DNA from: Bordetella genomosp. 8
Lineage (GTDB): Bacteria; Pseudomonadota; Gammaproteobacteria; Burkholderiales; Burkholderiaceae_B
Length of the DNA: 64,000 nucleotides
Assembly: GCF_002119685.1 (NCBI RefSeq)
Contig: NZ_CP021108.1
Location: 248,001-312,000 of the forward strand
Direction of reading: 5' to 3'
The position numbers and the translations under genes were made by a program. Each line of letters starts with the position of its first letter. The first letter of the stretch is position 1. The notes below the pieces were generated by a model that was not told the origin of the DNA, did no database searches, and saw nothing but the letters and a program-made list of their open reading frames with translations. This document shows positions 34,003-43,540 of the stretch, piece by piece.

Positions 34003-34743
34003 ATGCCCGCCAGCGCACCTTCGTTCGACCAGCCTCTCTATGAAATCGTCCGTGCCGGAATCGTCGAGCGCCTGCGCACCGGGGTCTGGGCCGCCGGCGA
34101 CCGGCTGCCGCCGGAACCCGAACTGGCCAGGTTGTTCGGCGTAGGCATCGGGACGGTACGCAGGGCGGTCGAGGCGCTGGTGGCCGAGCGGCTGCTGACG
34201 CGCCGTGCCGGGCGCGGCACGGAAGTCGCGCGCTTTACCGACGACCATGCCTTCGACCTGTACTTCAACTACGTCGATCCGACGGGCGCGGCCATCAAGG
34301 TGACGGCCGAGTTGCTGTCCTTCGCCAGGGAGCGCGCCACCGCGCGTTTCGCCGCGCTGTTCGGTATCGAACGCAACGGCTCGCTCGCCCATGTGGAGAA
34401 CCTGCGCAGGATGGACGGCGTACCGGTGATGCTGGACCGGCTGTGGATGCCCTTGAACGTGTTCCCCAACCTGTCCGGCCAGGATTTCGCGGCGCGGCGC
34501 GGTTCGATCTACGGCTACTACCAGGAACGCTACGGCGTGTCGGTCGTGCGCGTGCAGGAGGACGTCACCGCCGCGGATGCCGACGCCGGCGTGGCCGCGG
34601 CCTTCGGACTCAAACCAGGGACCTCGGTGTTGCAGGTCGAGCGTACGGCGTATACCTTCCAGGACAAGCCGGTGGAATTCCGGCGGCGCTACGTGGACAC
34701 GCGGTATTGCGCGTATCGCAACGTGCGCGGCCTGCAGGATTGA
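34003..34743 (+). CDS. GntR-family regulator, HutC (UTRA) type
   Basis: The 246-residue protein has a GntR winged helix (about residues 8-76, LARLFGVGIGTVRRAVEALVAERLL) and a UTRA domain (about 95-240, ending in YVDTRYCAYRN). It is divergent from the VOC gene and convergent with the RraA-like gene at 34772. The palindrome at 33944-33963 probably binds it. Confidence 0.88.
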   Translation: MPASAPSFDQPLYEIVRAGIVERLRTGVWAAGDRLPPEPELARLFGVGIGTVRRAVEALVAERLLTRRAGRGTEVARFTDDHAFDLYFNYVDPTGAAIKVTAELLSFARERATARFAALFGIERNGSLAHVENLRRMDGVPVMLDRLWMPLNVFPNLSGQDFAARRGSIYGYYQERYGVSVVRVQEDVTAADADAGVAAAFGLKPGTSVLQVERTAYTFQDKPVEFRRRYVDTRYCAYRNVRGLQD

Positions 34744-34744
34744 T

Positions 34745-34765
34745 CCGCCCGGCCCCCGCGGGCGG
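34745..34765. terminator. Hairpin between convergent GntR and RraA-like genes
   Basis: CCGCCCG and CGGGCGG pair over 7 bp around a 7-base loop. It lies between the two opposing stop codons and has no T tract. Confidence 0.45.
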
Positions 34766-34771
34766 GAAGGT

Positions 34772-35503
34772 TCAGGACTGGTCGCGCCGCTGCGCGCGCC
34801 AGGCCTGGTAGCGTGCCTGGTTCTCGGCATTGGGCGGATACAGGCCCGGCAGCTGCGCGCCGCCTTCCACCTGTTCCATGATCCAGGCCTCCTGCTGTTC
34901 CTGTTCGACGGCGGCCTGCACGACTTCTTCCAGCAGGGCGGCGGGTATCAGCACGGCGCCGTCGGCGTCGAGCACGATGACGTCATTGGGAAACACCGCC
35001 ACGCCGCCGCAGCTGATGGCTTCCTGCCAGCCGACGAAGGTCAGGCCGGCCACCGAGGGCGGCGCCGCCGCGCCGCGGCACCATACCGGCAGCTGCGTAC
35101 CCAGCACGCCGGCCAGGTCCCGCACCACGCCGTCGGTCACCAGCGCCGCCACGCCACGCTTGCGCATGCGCGCGCACAGGATGTCGCCGAAGATGCCGGC
35201 GTCCGTCACGCCGAGCGCGTCGACGACGGCGATGCAGCCATCGGGCATCGCTTCGATCGCGGCCCGCGTGGATATCGGCGACGCCCATGACGCCGGCGTC
35301 GCCAGGTCTTCCCGTGCCGGGACGAAACGCAGGGTGAAGGCCCGCCCCACGATACGGGGGCTATCCGACCGCAATGGCGCCGCGCCGCGGATCCAGACAT
35401 TGCGCAGGCCTTTCTTCAGCAGAACGGTGGTCAATGTCGCCGTGGTGATGTGCGTCAGGGCCTGGACGATGCTGCCATCCAGCGGTGCGGCTTGCGTGGT
35501 CAT
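34772..35503 (-). CDS. RraA-family protein, probable HMG/CHA-type aldolase
   Basis: The 243-residue protein has the RraA fold with GDILCARMRKRG and VTDGVVRDLAGV; the Arg-Asp pair marks the aldolase-type active site. A C-terminal extension of about 40 residues rich in Glu and Gln separates it from E. coli RraA (161 residues), which supports an enzyme rather than an RNase E inhibitor. It is a distinct paralogue of the protein encoded at 7274-7945. The nearby VOC protein may act in the same pathway. Confidence 0.75.
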   Translation of the reverse strand: MTTQAAPLDGSIVQALTHITTATLTTVLLKKGLRNVWIRGAAPLRSDSPRIVGRAFTLRFVPAREDLATPASWASPISTRAAIEAMPDGCIAVVDALGVTDAGIFGDILCARMRKRGVAALVTDGVVRDLAGVLGTQLPVWCRGAAAPPSVAGLTFVGWQEAISCGGVAVFPNDVIVLDADGAVLIPAALLEEVVQAAVEQEQQEAWIMEQVEGGAQLPGLYPPNAENQARYQAWRAQRRDQS

Positions 35504-35519
35504 GTGGGTGTTCTCCTGG

Positions 35520-35840
35520 TCAACCCTTGAGGCAGGTGCTCATGAAGGTCTTGCGCTGGTCGCCCTTCAGCGCCTGCTTGCTGGCCTGGGCATTGCAGTC
35601 CTTCATCTTCTGTTGTTGCGGCGTCAGGGTGGCGGCGGGCTGTTCGCCTTTCAGACAGGCGCTCATGGCGGATTTGTAGGTGTCGCCGGTCTTGCCCTTG
35701 TTGGCGGCGCTGCATTTCGCCATCCGCTCCTGTTGCGGCGTGGGGGTCTTGGCCGGCGCGGTGGTCTGCGCCATCGATACCGAAGCGGCCAGGCTTGCCG
35801 CCATGGCGGCCATGATCAACGTGCGATGTCGAAAAAGCAT
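35520..35840 (-). CDS. PsiF-repeat secreted protein
   Basis: The 106-residue protein has a signal peptide ending SMAQ (residues 1-25). Two PsiF repeats follow, each with TPQQ(E/Q)(R/K)M, a central Cys and a terminal CLKG. PsiF is a phosphate-starvation-induced periplasmic protein of unknown function in E. coli. The ATG at 35840 follows AGAGGACATC. No pho-box is recognised upstream. Confidence 0.82.
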   Translation of the reverse strand: MLFRHRTLIMAAMAASLAASVSMAQTTAPAKTPTPQQERMAKCSAANKGKTGDTYKSAMSACLKGEQPAATLTPQQQKMKDCNAQASKQALKGDQRKTFMSTCLKG

Positions 35841-36024
35841 GATGTCCTCTCGATAAGAGGGCCGGCCGCGTGTCGTCCTGCATGCTCGCGCGTACGCCTG
35901 CCGCCCCTGCACACGCCGGCGCGCTCCGCCGGTGCGGCGATCATGTTCCAAAGCCGGGCCGCTCGCAAGAGGGCAAACGCGGGATGTCCCTAGGTTGCCG
36001 CTGGCAGCCGCCCGCCGCTAGCAT

Positions 36025-36051
36025 TGAAAATTCCAAGATCGTGAAAATTTC
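36025..36051 (+). promoter_or_regulatory. Direct repeats before the XRE-cupin gene
   Basis: TGAAAATTCC (36025-36034) and TGAAAATTTC (36042-36051) are repeated 17 bp apart, just upstream of the ATG at 36058. No Shine-Dalgarno site is present there. They are candidate autoregulatory sites. Confidence 0.4.
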
Positions 36052-36057
36052 ATTTCC

Positions 36058-36777
36058 ATGGCCCTGTCGAGCGCCGCACGCAAGCCCACGCCGGCGCCGG
36101 ACGCGCGAGCCGCGGTCCGGCCGCGCGCCGTGCGCCAGGGGCATTCGCTGGTTGACCTCTGGCTGGGCGAACAGCTGCGCCAGCTGCGCAAGGACCAGGG
36201 CCGATCGCTGGCCGACGTGGCCGGTGCCTGCGGCATGTCCCTGGGCCTGCTTAGCCAGATCGAGCGCGGGCTGAGTTCGATATCGGTGAAGACGCTGCGC
36301 TTGCTGGCGCGCGAACTGCGCGTGTCGGCCGACACGCTGCTGCGCAACGCCGAATGCGACGACACGGCCGCCGGCGACAACGTCGAGCGCGCCGGCACGC
36401 ATCGCATGCTGCGCCTGGACGAAAAAGGCATCGCCAAGGAAGTAGTCACGCCGCCGGCCGCGCGCACCATGGACCTGTGCCGTATCTCCATCGCGCCCGG
36501 CGGTTCCACCGGCGACGAGCTGTTCATCACGGACAAGGGCGAACAGGTGGGCGTGGTCCTGAGCGGCCTGCTGGAATTGCGCATCGAAGACCGCGTCATG
36601 CTGCTGCGCGCGGGCGACAGCTTCTGCTATGCCAGCCGCACGCCGCGCCGCTGGCGCAATCCGGGCGATATCCGCACGGAAGTGATCTGGGCCATCAGCA
36701 ACATCGCGGCTGATGCGGATGGCGATGCGACCGCATCGCCGCCCCGGCCTCGGGAAGGACGGCGCCGGCGAACCTAG
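36058..36777 (+). CDS. XRE-family regulator with C-terminal cupin
   Basis: The 239-residue protein has an XRE helix-turn-helix (about residues 38-95, SLADVAGACGMSLGLLSQIERGLSSISVKTLRLLA) and a cupin domain (about 135-215), the PuuR-type arrangement. Such regulators often control amine or amino-acid use and sense the compound through the cupin. The following ABC transporter and PuuB-like oxidase genes fit. The N-terminal 30 residues and C-terminal 20 are Ala/Arg/Pro-rich and probably disordered. Confidence 0.87.
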   Translation: MALSSAARKPTPAPDARAAVRPRAVRQGHSLVDLWLGEQLRQLRKDQGRSLADVAGACGMSLGLLSQIERGLSSISVKTLRLLARELRVSADTLLRNAECDDTAAGDNVERAGTHRMLRLDEKGIAKEVVTPPAARTMDLCRISIAPGGSTGDELFITDKGEQVGVVLSGLLELRIEDRVMLLRAGDSFCYASRTPRRWRNPGDIRTEVIWAISNIAADADGDATASPPRPREGRRRRT

Positions 36778-36780
36778 CGC

Positions 36781-36845
36781 CCGTTGACCGGAGGACCTTA
36801 CTTCAACGTCAACGGACTGTGGCTCGCCGCCGCCGGCATGTCAAC
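36781..36845 (+). promoter_or_regulatory. GTTGAC/GTCAAC half-sites before the ABC/oxidase operon
   Basis: CCGTTGAC (36781-36788) and GTCAACGG (36808-36815) form an 8-bp inverted repeat with a 19-base spacer. A third GTCAAC lies at 36840-36845, before the binding-protein gene at 36883. They are candidate XRE-cupin sites. Confidence 0.42.
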
Positions 36846-36882
36846 GTCACGCGATTTCACTTCACGCATAAAAGGACGATCC

Positions 36883-37647
36883 ATGAAGCTCAGATCCATC
36901 GCCGCATCCCTGTTCGCCGCGATTTCGCTGGCCGCGGCCGCCACGGCCGGCGCGCAGGCCGTCGTGAAGGTGGGCTCCACGCCCACCGGCAGTCCGTTCA
37001 CCTTTCTGGATACCAAGACCAATTCCATCGAAGGCGTGATGGTGGACATCATGAAGGCGGTAGGCAAGGAGGCCGGCTTCCAGGTGCAGATCGAACCGAT
37101 GGCGTTTTCCGCCTTGATCGGGTCGCTGCAGTCCAAGCGCATCGACGTGATTTCCGCCGCGATGTTCATCACGCCGGAACGGCAGAAAGTGGTGTCCTTT
37201 TCCGACCCCGTCTACACCTATGGTGAAGGCCTGATGGTGCCCAAGAGCGACACCAAGGAATACACCAGCTTCGCCGACATGAAAGGCATGACCGTGGGCG
37301 TGCAGGTCGGCACCGCCTTCGTCAAGCCCATCCAGGACAGCGGTGTGTTCAAGGAGGTCAAGCTCTATGACAATCCGCCCGACATGATGCGCGACGTCAA
37401 CGCCGGCCGCATCCAAGGCGGCTTCATGGATTATCCGATCGCGGCCTACACCATCAACCAGAATGCCAGCGGCGCCTTCAGCAACCTGCGCATGGTCAAG
37501 AGCTACAAGCCCGCCGTGACCGGCAGCGTCGGTATCGCCACGCGCAAGGACGATCCCGAGTTGCTGAAGAAGATCGACACGGCGCTGAAGAAGCTGAAGG
37601 CCGACGGCACGGTCGACGCCATCCTGAAGAAGTGGGGCCTGGCCTGA
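36883..37647 (+). CDS. Amino-acid/amine ABC transporter, family 3 binding protein
   Basis: The 254-residue protein has a signal peptide (residues 1-24, ending AGAQA) and the family 3 fold with KVGSTPTGSPFTFLD and RIDVISAAMFITPERQKVVSFSDPVY. The ATG at 36883 follows AAAGGACG; the earlier in-frame ATG at 36784 region overlaps the regulator's operator. It is the first gene of an operon with a permease, an ATPase and an FAD oxidase, so it probably binds the oxidase substrate. Confidence 0.9.
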   Translation: MKLRSIAASLFAAISLAAAATAGAQAVVKVGSTPTGSPFTFLDTKTNSIEGVMVDIMKAVGKEAGFQVQIEPMAFSALIGSLQSKRIDVISAAMFITPERQKVVSFSDPVYTYGEGLMVPKSDTKEYTSFADMKGMTVGVQVGTAFVKPIQDSGVFKEVKLYDNPPDMMRDVNAGRIQGGFMDYPIAAYTINQNASGAFSNLRMVKSYKPAVTGSVGIATRKDDPELLKKIDTALKKLKADGTVDAILKKWGLA

Positions 37648-37680
37648 CCCTGACGCAGCCAGGCAACGGGGGATAAAACG

Positions 37681-38334
37681 ATGATGGAATTTTTCCAGGA
37701 TGCGCGGGAGTACCTGCCCATCCTGTTGCAGGGCGCCAAGCTGACCATACTGGTGACGGTGGGCTCGCTGGCCTTGTCGACGGTGCTGGGCCTGGTCTGG
37801 GCCTTGATGCGCGTGTCCGGCATCAAGGCCTTGGCCAGGTTCAGCGCCGGCCTGATCAATGTGCTGCGCGGCATCCCCATCATCGTGCTCCTGTTCTACA
37901 TCTACTTCGTCATGCCGGATGCCGGCATCGCGCTGACCGCGGTGCAGGCCGCGATCATCGGCCTGGGCATCGCCTACTCGGCCTACCAGGCGGAGAACTT
38001 TCGCGCCGGCATCGAGGCGATCGACCGCGGGCAGGTGGAAGCGGCCATGGCGATGGGCATGAGCTGGAGCCTGACCATGCGCCGCGTGGTGCTGCCCCAG
38101 GCCGTGCGCATCGTGCTGCCGCCCTACGGCAACATCATGATCATGATGTTGAAGGATTCCTCGCAGGCCTCCACCATCACGGTGGCGGAGCTCGCGCTGC
38201 AGGGCAAGCTGATCGCCGTGTCGACCTTCAAGAACGCCACGGTATTCACGCTGGTCGCGCTGATGTACCTGGTGATGTGCGTGCCGCTCATCCTGCTGGT
38301 GCGCCACCTCGAGAAAAGGAGCGCCGCCAGATGA
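37681..38334 (+). CDS. Amino-acid/amine ABC transporter, permease
   Basis: The 217-residue inner-membrane protein is a HisMQ-type permease with about five helices. The ATPase-contact loop is [22 protein letters not shown] (about residues 120-141). Either Met1 or Met2 may be the start. It overlaps the ATPase gene by ATGA and is the only permease in the set. Confidence 0.92.
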   Translation: MMEFFQDAREYLPILLQGAKLTILVTVGSLALSTVLGLVWALMRVSGIKALARFSAGLINVLRGIPIIVLLFYIYFVMPDAGIALTAVQAAIIGLGIAYSAYQAENFRAGIEAIDRGQVEAAMAMGMSWSLTMRRVVLPQAVRIVLPPYGNIMIMMLKDSSQASTITVAELALQGKLIAVSTFKNATVFTLVALMYLVMCVPLILLVRHLEKRSAAR

Positions 38335-39062
38335 TCGCGATGCGAGGCGTGCACAAGCGGTTCGGCAGCCTGGAGGTGTTGAAGGGCATCGATGCCGAAA
38401 TCAGCAAGGGCGAGGTGGTGTGCATCATCGGCCCGTCGGGTTCGGGCAAGTCGACCATCCTGCGCTGTATCAACGGACTGGAGCGCTACAACCAGGGCGA
38501 GATCACCGTCGACGGACAGCGCGTGGATTGCGACGCCGCGTCCATCGTGTCGATCCGCACGCAGGTGTCCATGGTGTTCCAGCGCTTCAACCTGTTCCCG
38601 CATCGAACCGCGCTCGAGAACGTCATCGAAGGGCCGATCTACGTCAAGGGCGAGCCGCGCGCGCAGGCCACCGAGCGTGGACGGGAATTGCTGGCCAGCG
38701 TCGGCCTGGCCGACAAGGCCGATGCGCATCCGCCGCAGCTGTCCGGCGGCCAGCAGCAGCGCGTGGCGATCGCGCGCGCGCTGGCGATGCAACCCAAGGC
38801 CATCCTGTTCGACGAGCCGACGTCCGCGCTGGATCCCGAACTGGTGGGAGACGTGCTGGGCGTCATGCGCAAGCTGGCCGACGACGGCATGACCATGGTC
38901 GTGGTCACCCATGAAATCAGCTTCGCTCGTGAAGTGGCCGATCGCGTGCTGTTCTTCGACGGCGGCGTGGTGGTGGAACAGGGCGTCGCGCGCGAAGTGC
39001 TGAATCATCCCACTCATCCGCGCACGCAGGATTTCCTGCGCCGCGTGCTGCATCCCATGTAA
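38331..39062 (+). CDS. Amino-acid/amine ABC transporter, ATPase
   Basis: The 243-residue protein has Walker [10 protein letters not shown] (about residues 34-42), signature LSGGQQQR, Walker [15 protein letters not shown] and switch VVTHE, all canonical for GlnQ/HisP. It is coupled to the permease and followed after 13 bp by the flavin oxidase. Confidence 0.94.
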   Translation: MIAMRGVHKRFGSLEVLKGIDAEISKGEVVCIIGPSGSGKSTILRCINGLERYNQGEITVDGQRVDCDAASIVSIRTQVSMVFQRFNLFPHRTALENVIEGPIYVKGEPRAQATERGRELLASVGLADKADAHPPQLSGGQQQRVAIARALAMQPKAILFDEPTSALDPELVGDVLGVMRKLADDGMTMVVVTHEISFAREVADRVLFFDGGVVVEQGVAREVLNHPTHPRTQDFLRRVLHPM

Positions 39063-39075
39063 GGACCACCTCATC

Positions 39076-40413
39076 ATGCCGCAAGCTCAGAGCCGCAGCG
39101 CCGCCGACGGCGTGTTCGATGGCGACGGAAAGGGGCCTTTTCCCCTGTCGCCATCCCTGTGGGCGGCCACCGCCGGCACGGCGCCGCCCACCGAGGCCCT
39201 GGCGGGCGCGGCCAGCGCCGACGTGCTGGTGATCGGCGGCGGCTACGCCGGCCTGAGCACCGCGCTGCACCTGGCGGAGCGCGGCGTGAATGTCGTCGTG
39301 CTGGAGGCGCAGCAGATCGGCTTCGGCGGCTCGGGCCGCAATGGCGGCCAGGTCATCCCCGGCTTGAAGTACGACCCGGACGAGCTGCTGGCGCACTACG
39401 GACCGGAACGCGGCGAGCAGGTCATACACTTCGCCGGACGCACGGCCGATATCGTCTTCGACCTGATCGAGCGGCACGGCATGGATGTACCGCGCACGCG
39501 CGCCGGCTGGATCCAGGGCGCCCATACCCCACAGGCGCTGGCGCTCGCGCACAAGCGCGCGGCGCAGTGGGCGCGACGGGGCGTCGATACGCGCCCGCTG
39601 GACCGCGCACAGGTCGGCGCGCTGCTGGGCACGGACAAATACCTGGGCGGTTGGATGGACACCCGCGCCGGCGCCATACAGCCCCTGAGCTACGTGCGCG
39701 GACTGGCGCGCGCGGCGATGAATGCGGGGGCCCGTGTCCACACGGCCAGCCCGGTGACGGACCTGCGGCGCGACGGCGGCACATGGATCGCCACGACGGT
39801 CTCCGGCGCCACCGTCGCCGCCGACAGGGTGGTGATGTGCACCAATGCCTACGGCGCCGGCCTGTGGCCAGGACTGAAGCCGACCATCATCGACGCCAAT
39901 ACCTTCCAGGTGGCCACGCAGCCGCTGCCGGAGGATGTGCGGGCCGGCATCCTGCCGCAGGGTCAGGTGTGTTCGGATACCCGCAACCTGCTGCTTTACT
40001 TTCGCCAGGATCACCAGGGCCGTCTGCTGATGGGCGGGCGCGGGCCGTTCCGCGAGCCGCGCAGCGTGGCGGACTGGCGCCATCTCGAGCGGGTCATGGT
40101 GAAGATGTTCCCGCGCGTGGCCGGCGTGCCTTTCGAATTCCGCTGGTGCGGCCGGGTCGCCATCACGCGCGACTATCTGCCGCATCTGCATGAGCCCGAA
40201 CCCGGCCTGCTGATCGACATCGGCTGCCAGGGACGTGGCGTCGGCTTGCAGACCGCCATGGGCAAGGCGATGGCGGACTACATCGTCACGGGCTCGGCCG
40301 CGTCGCTGCCCGTGCCGCTGTCGCCCATCAAGCCTTTTCCGCTGTACGGTCTGCGGCGTGTCTACGTGAATGCCGTCGTGACCTGGTATCGGCTGACGGA
40401 CGGCGGCGTTTGA
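39076..40413 (+). CDS. FAD-dependent amine oxidase, PuuB-like
   Basis: The 445-residue DAO-family flavoprotein has VLVIGGGYAGLSTALHLAERG (split here as VLVIGGGYAGL and STALHLAERG, about residues 50-70) and GFGGSGRNGGQVIPG, typical of PuuB (gamma-glutamylputrescine oxidase) and OrdL-like enzymes. The C-terminal GCQGRGVGLQTAMGKAMA completes the FAD site. It probably deaminates an imported amine or N-substituted amino acid with release of hydrogen peroxide. No gamma-glutamyl ligase gene is nearby, so the classical Puu pathway is not shown. Confidence 0.82.
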   Translation: MPQAQSRSAADGVFDGDGKGPFPLSPSLWAATAGTAPPTEALAGAASADVLVIGGGYAGLSTALHLAERGVNVVVLEAQQIGFGGSGRNGGQVIPGLKYDPDELLAHYGPERGEQVIHFAGRTADIVFDLIERHGMDVPRTRAGWIQGAHTPQALALAHKRAAQWARRGVDTRPLDRAQVGALLGTDKYLGGWMDTRAGAIQPLSYVRGLARAAMNAGARVHTASPVTDLRRDGGTWIATTVSGATVAADRVVMCTNAYGAGLWPGLKPTIIDANTFQVATQPLPEDVRAGILPQGQVCSDTRNLLLYFRQDHQGRLLMGGRGPFREPRSVADWRHLERVMVKMFPRVAGVPFEFRWCGRVAITRDYLPHLHEPEPGLLIDIGCQGRGVGLQTAMGKAMADYIVTGSAASLPVPLSPIKPFPLYGLRRVYVNAVVTWYRLTDGGV

Positions 40414-40643
40414 CGCATCGCTTGAGCCGGATCACAGGGGGCGCCTTTCGCGGTGCGGCTGCCGGGAAGCGCCAGGCATGCGATGGGCAGCGGCCGGCGG
40501 TAGCGCCGCGTTTGTATTGAGGTTAACCATTATTCCAACCCGCGGCCCGGCTTCCTAAGATGCCGGTTCCACCATCGCGGCGGATGTCTTTCTAGCGGGG
40601 GTTTTCCCTGCCAACGGCGCGATACGTTCGGAGGACAAGTTTC

Positions 40644-41504
40644 TTGGCCAGTACAGCTCATCCCGCAGCGGGTGCGTCGCCCGCGGCGCGGCGCGGCACC
40701 CGTTTTCCCTGGGCCAGGTTCCTGCATCGCGCGTTCGTGGCATCGATGTACGGCTTCATGCTGTGCCCCCTGGTCGTGGTGGTGTGGCTCAGTTTCTTCA
40801 AGGACGCCATCCTGTATTTCCCGCCATCGGGTTATACCGTCCAGTGGTACGTCAAGGCCTGGGCCAACGACGCCTTCGCCAATGGCTTCGTTTTCAGCCT
40901 GCAGGTGGCCCTGCTGGCGGCGGCGTGCGGCGTCGTGCTGGGCGTCATGGCCGCGCTGGCGATCGTGCGCTACCGCTTTACGGGGGCGGCCTGGGTCAAC
41001 ACCATGCTGCTGTCGCCGCTGCTGGTGCCCGGCATCGTCGCCGGCATCGCCATCTACCTGTTCTATCTGCGCGCGGAAAACCTGCTGGACCGCGATATCG
41101 TCGGCACCTACGGCGGCCTGGTCGCGGCCCATGTGTGCCTGACCATTCCGTGGACCGTGCGCCTGGTGACGGCCAGCATGGCGGGCCTGGATCCTTCCAT
41201 CGAGGAGGCGGCGCGCAATCTGGGCGCGAGCGGCCGCGTGGCGTTCATGCGCATCACGCTGCCCATGCTGCGTCCCGCCATCGTCGCGGCGGGCCTGTTC
41301 AGCTTCATCGTCTCGTTCGAGAACCTGGAATTGTCGCTGTCCCTGGTCGGACCGGGGCGGACCACCCTGCCCATCGCCATCATGCAGTACCTGGAATTCA
41401 ATCTGGATCCGACCATCGCCGCCGTCTCGTCCGTGCAGATACTGCTGCTGGGACTGATCATGCTGGTGACCGATCGCTTCGTCAAACTCAGTCAGGTGGT
41501 ATAG
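40644..41504 (+). CDS. Polyamine/opine-type ABC transporter, permease (PotC-like)
   Basis: The 286-residue permease has about six helices and the contact loop EEAARNLGASGRVAFMRITLPML (about residues 190-212). The TTG start at 40644 is preceded by GGAGG 9 bases upstream. It is the first gene of an unusual operon in which transporter genes, two amidohydrolases, a CobW GTPase and the binding protein follow each other. The 230 bp upstream show no gene or clear promoter, only a GGTTAACC palindrome. Confidence 0.88.
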   Translation: MASTAHPAAGASPAARRGTRFPWARFLHRAFVASMYGFMLCPLVVVVWLSFFKDAILYFPPSGYTVQWYVKAWANDAFANGFVFSLQVALLAAACGVVLGVMAALAIVRYRFTGAAWVNTMLLSPLLVPGIVAGIAIYLFYLRAENLLDRDIVGTYGGLVAAHVCLTIPWTVRLVTASMAGLDPSIEEAARNLGASGRVAFMRITLPMLRPAIVAAGLFSFIVSFENLELSLSLVGPGRTTLPIAIMQYLEFNLDPTIAAVSSVQILLLGLIMLVTDRFVKLSQVV

Positions 41505-41507
41505 CCG

Positions 41508-42584
41508 ATGGCCAAGGTCTCACTGGAACATCTGCACAAGCAGTTCGGCGCGTCGGTAGCCGTGGCCGACTTTTCGCTGGAGATCGCCGACGGCGAGCTG
41601 GTTGCCTTCCTGGGGCCCAGCGGCTGCGGCAAGACCACCACCCTGCGCATGATCGCCGGATTCCTGGCGCCATCCGCCGGCACCATCCGTATCGGCGGCA
41701 AGGACATCACGGACCTGCCCGTCCACAAGCGCGACACGGGCATGGTGTTCCAGCGTTATGCCCTGTTCCCGCACATGACGGTGGCGCAGAACGTCGCCTT
41801 CGGGCTGGAGATGCACAAGGTGCCCGCGGCCGAGCGCGATGGCCGCATCCGCGACGTGCTGGACATGGTGCGCATGACCGCGCTGCGCGACCGCTATCCG
41901 CGCCAGCTGTCGGGCGGGCAGCAGCAGCGCGTGGCCATCGCCCGCGCGCTGGCCATCCAGCCCAAGGTCTTCCTGCTGGACGAGCCGCTGTCCAACCTGG
42001 ACGCCAAGCTGCGGCTGGAAGTGCGCGAAGAGATCCGCGCCTTGCAGCAGCGGCTGGGACTGACCACGATTTTCGTGACGCACGATCAGGAGGAAGCCCT
42101 GGCCGTGGCCGATCGCATGGCGATCATGCATGACGGCAAGGTACAGCAGGTGGGCTCCCCGGACGCCCTGTACGAGCGGCCCGCCAATCTGTTCGTGGCG
42201 GACTTCCTTGGCAAGATGAATTTCTTCCGTGGCGGGCTGGCCGACGGTGGCGTGTTCGGTACCGAGCAAGGCGCGCGCATCCACGTCGCCGGCGCGCTGG
42301 CCGGCGCGCGGCATGTGGGCGTGAGACCGGAACGCGTGCGCCTGTCGGCGCAGCCTGGCGGCGGCAATGCGTTGCCCGGCGTGGTGGAATCCACGGTCTA
42401 CCTGGGGGCCCAGCTCGAAGTTCGCGTCAAGCTGGAAAACGGCGAGGCCATCGTCAGCCAGCTGCCCAACGATGCCGGCTGGAAGTCGGCCCTGCCCGCC
42501 GCCGGGACGGGCGCGGCGCCAGGCCCGGGCAGCCGTGTGTACGCCTGCTTCGACGCCGCCGATTGCGTCACGTTCGCGGACTGA
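41508..42584 (+). CDS. Polyamine/opine-type ABC transporter, ATPase (PotA-like)
   Basis: The 358-residue protein has Walker [10 protein letters not shown] (about residues 38-46), signature LSGGQQQR, Walker [15 protein letters not shown] and a C-terminal TOBE domain (about 280-355), the usual PotA/FbpC layout. It starts 3 bp after the PotC-like gene and ends 7 bp before the second permease gene. Confidence 0.92.
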   Translation: MAKVSLEHLHKQFGASVAVADFSLEIADGELVAFLGPSGCGKTTTLRMIAGFLAPSAGTIRIGGKDITDLPVHKRDTGMVFQRYALFPHMTVAQNVAFGLEMHKVPAAERDGRIRDVLDMVRMTALRDRYPRQLSGGQQQRVAIARALAIQPKVFLLDEPLSNLDAKLRLEVREEIRALQQRLGLTTIFVTHDQEEALAVADRMAIMHDGKVQQVGSPDALYERPANLFVADFLGKMNFFRGGLADGGVFGTEQGARIHVAGALAGARHVGVRPERVRLSAQPGGGNALPGVVESTVYLGAQLEVRVKLENGEAIVSQLPNDAGWKSALPAAGTGAAPGPGSRVYACFDAADCVTFAD

Positions 42585-42591
42585 GGCGCCC

Positions 42592-43494
42592 ATGAGTGCA
42601 TCGGCATCCGTTCCCGCGTCCACGGCGGCTTCCACCACCCGGCCCGTGCCGCTGGGCGCCGGCCTGGCCTTTCCGGCGTCGCTGGTGGTGCTGCTGATCA
42701 TCATGGTGCCCCTGCTGCAGCTTGTCCGGTACAGCTTCAATCACTTCGATCCCAGCGAGATGATGCAGCAGGCGTTCACGCTGGAGAACTACGCCCGGTT
42801 CTTCGCCGATCCCTACTACCGCAACGTGTTCCTGACCACGATAGGCGTGGCCGCGCTGTGCACGGTGCTGGCCCTGGTGCTGGGGTTCCCGGTGGCCTAC
42901 TTCCTGGCCAGGACGGAAAGCCGCTACAAGAGCCTGTTCGTCATCCTGCTGGTATTTCCATTGATGGTGGGCAGCGTGGTGCGCGCGGCCGGGTGGATGG
43001 TGATCCTGGGCAACGCCGGCATCGTCAATGCGGTGCTCAAGCGCCTGGGACTGATCGAGCATTCCCTGCAGCTGATGTACACGCCCACGGCGGTGGTGAT
43101 CGGCACCACCGCCGTCGTCATGCCCTACCTGATCCTGACGCTGCAAAGCGTGCTGGAAGGCATGGATTTTTCGGTGGAGGAAGCCGCCCGCAACCTGGGC
43201 GCGGACTTCTTCACGACGTTTCGCCGCGTCGTTCTGCCGATCGCCGCGCCCGGTGTCGCGGCGGGCACCATGCTGGTCTTCATCCTTTGCATGAACGCCT
43301 ACGCCACGCCGGTGCTGCTGGGCGGCACCGGCCTGACGATGATGGCGCCCGCGCTGTACGACCAGATCACCCGCGCGTCCAACTGGCCGTTCGGATCGGC
43401 CATGGCGCTGATACTGGTCTGCGCGACCCTGTTGATGGCATTGTTGTCCAACTGGCTGATCCATCGCCGCTATGTGAAAACCATGGCGTCCTGA
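42592..43494 (+). CDS. Polyamine/opine-type ABC transporter, permease (PotB-like)
   Basis: The 300-residue permease has about six helices and the contact loop EEAARNLGADFFTTFRRVVLPIA (about residues 197-219). It pairs with the PotC-like permease encoded at 40644-41504. The start at 42592 leaves a Ser/Ala/Thr-rich cytoplasmic N-terminus of about 20 residues. It is followed after 46 bp by the amidohydrolase genes. Confidence 0.9.
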   Translation: MSASASVPASTAASTTRPVPLGAGLAFPASLVVLLIIMVPLLQLVRYSFNHFDPSEMMQQAFTLENYARFFADPYYRNVFLTTIGVAALCTVLALVLGFPVAYFLARTESRYKSLFVILLVFPLMVGSVVRAAGWMVILGNAGIVNAVLKRLGLIEHSLQLMYTPTAVVIGTTAVVMPYLILTLQSVLEGMDFSVEEAARNLGADFFTTFRRVVLPIAAPGVAAGTMLVFILCMNAYATPVLLGGTGLTMMAPALYDQITRASNWPFGSAMALILVCATLLMALLSNWLIHRRYVKTMAS

Positions 43495-43540
43495 TCTCGA
43501 TCGCCATCCACCCACCAAGACACGCGCCGGGAGGCCGAGT

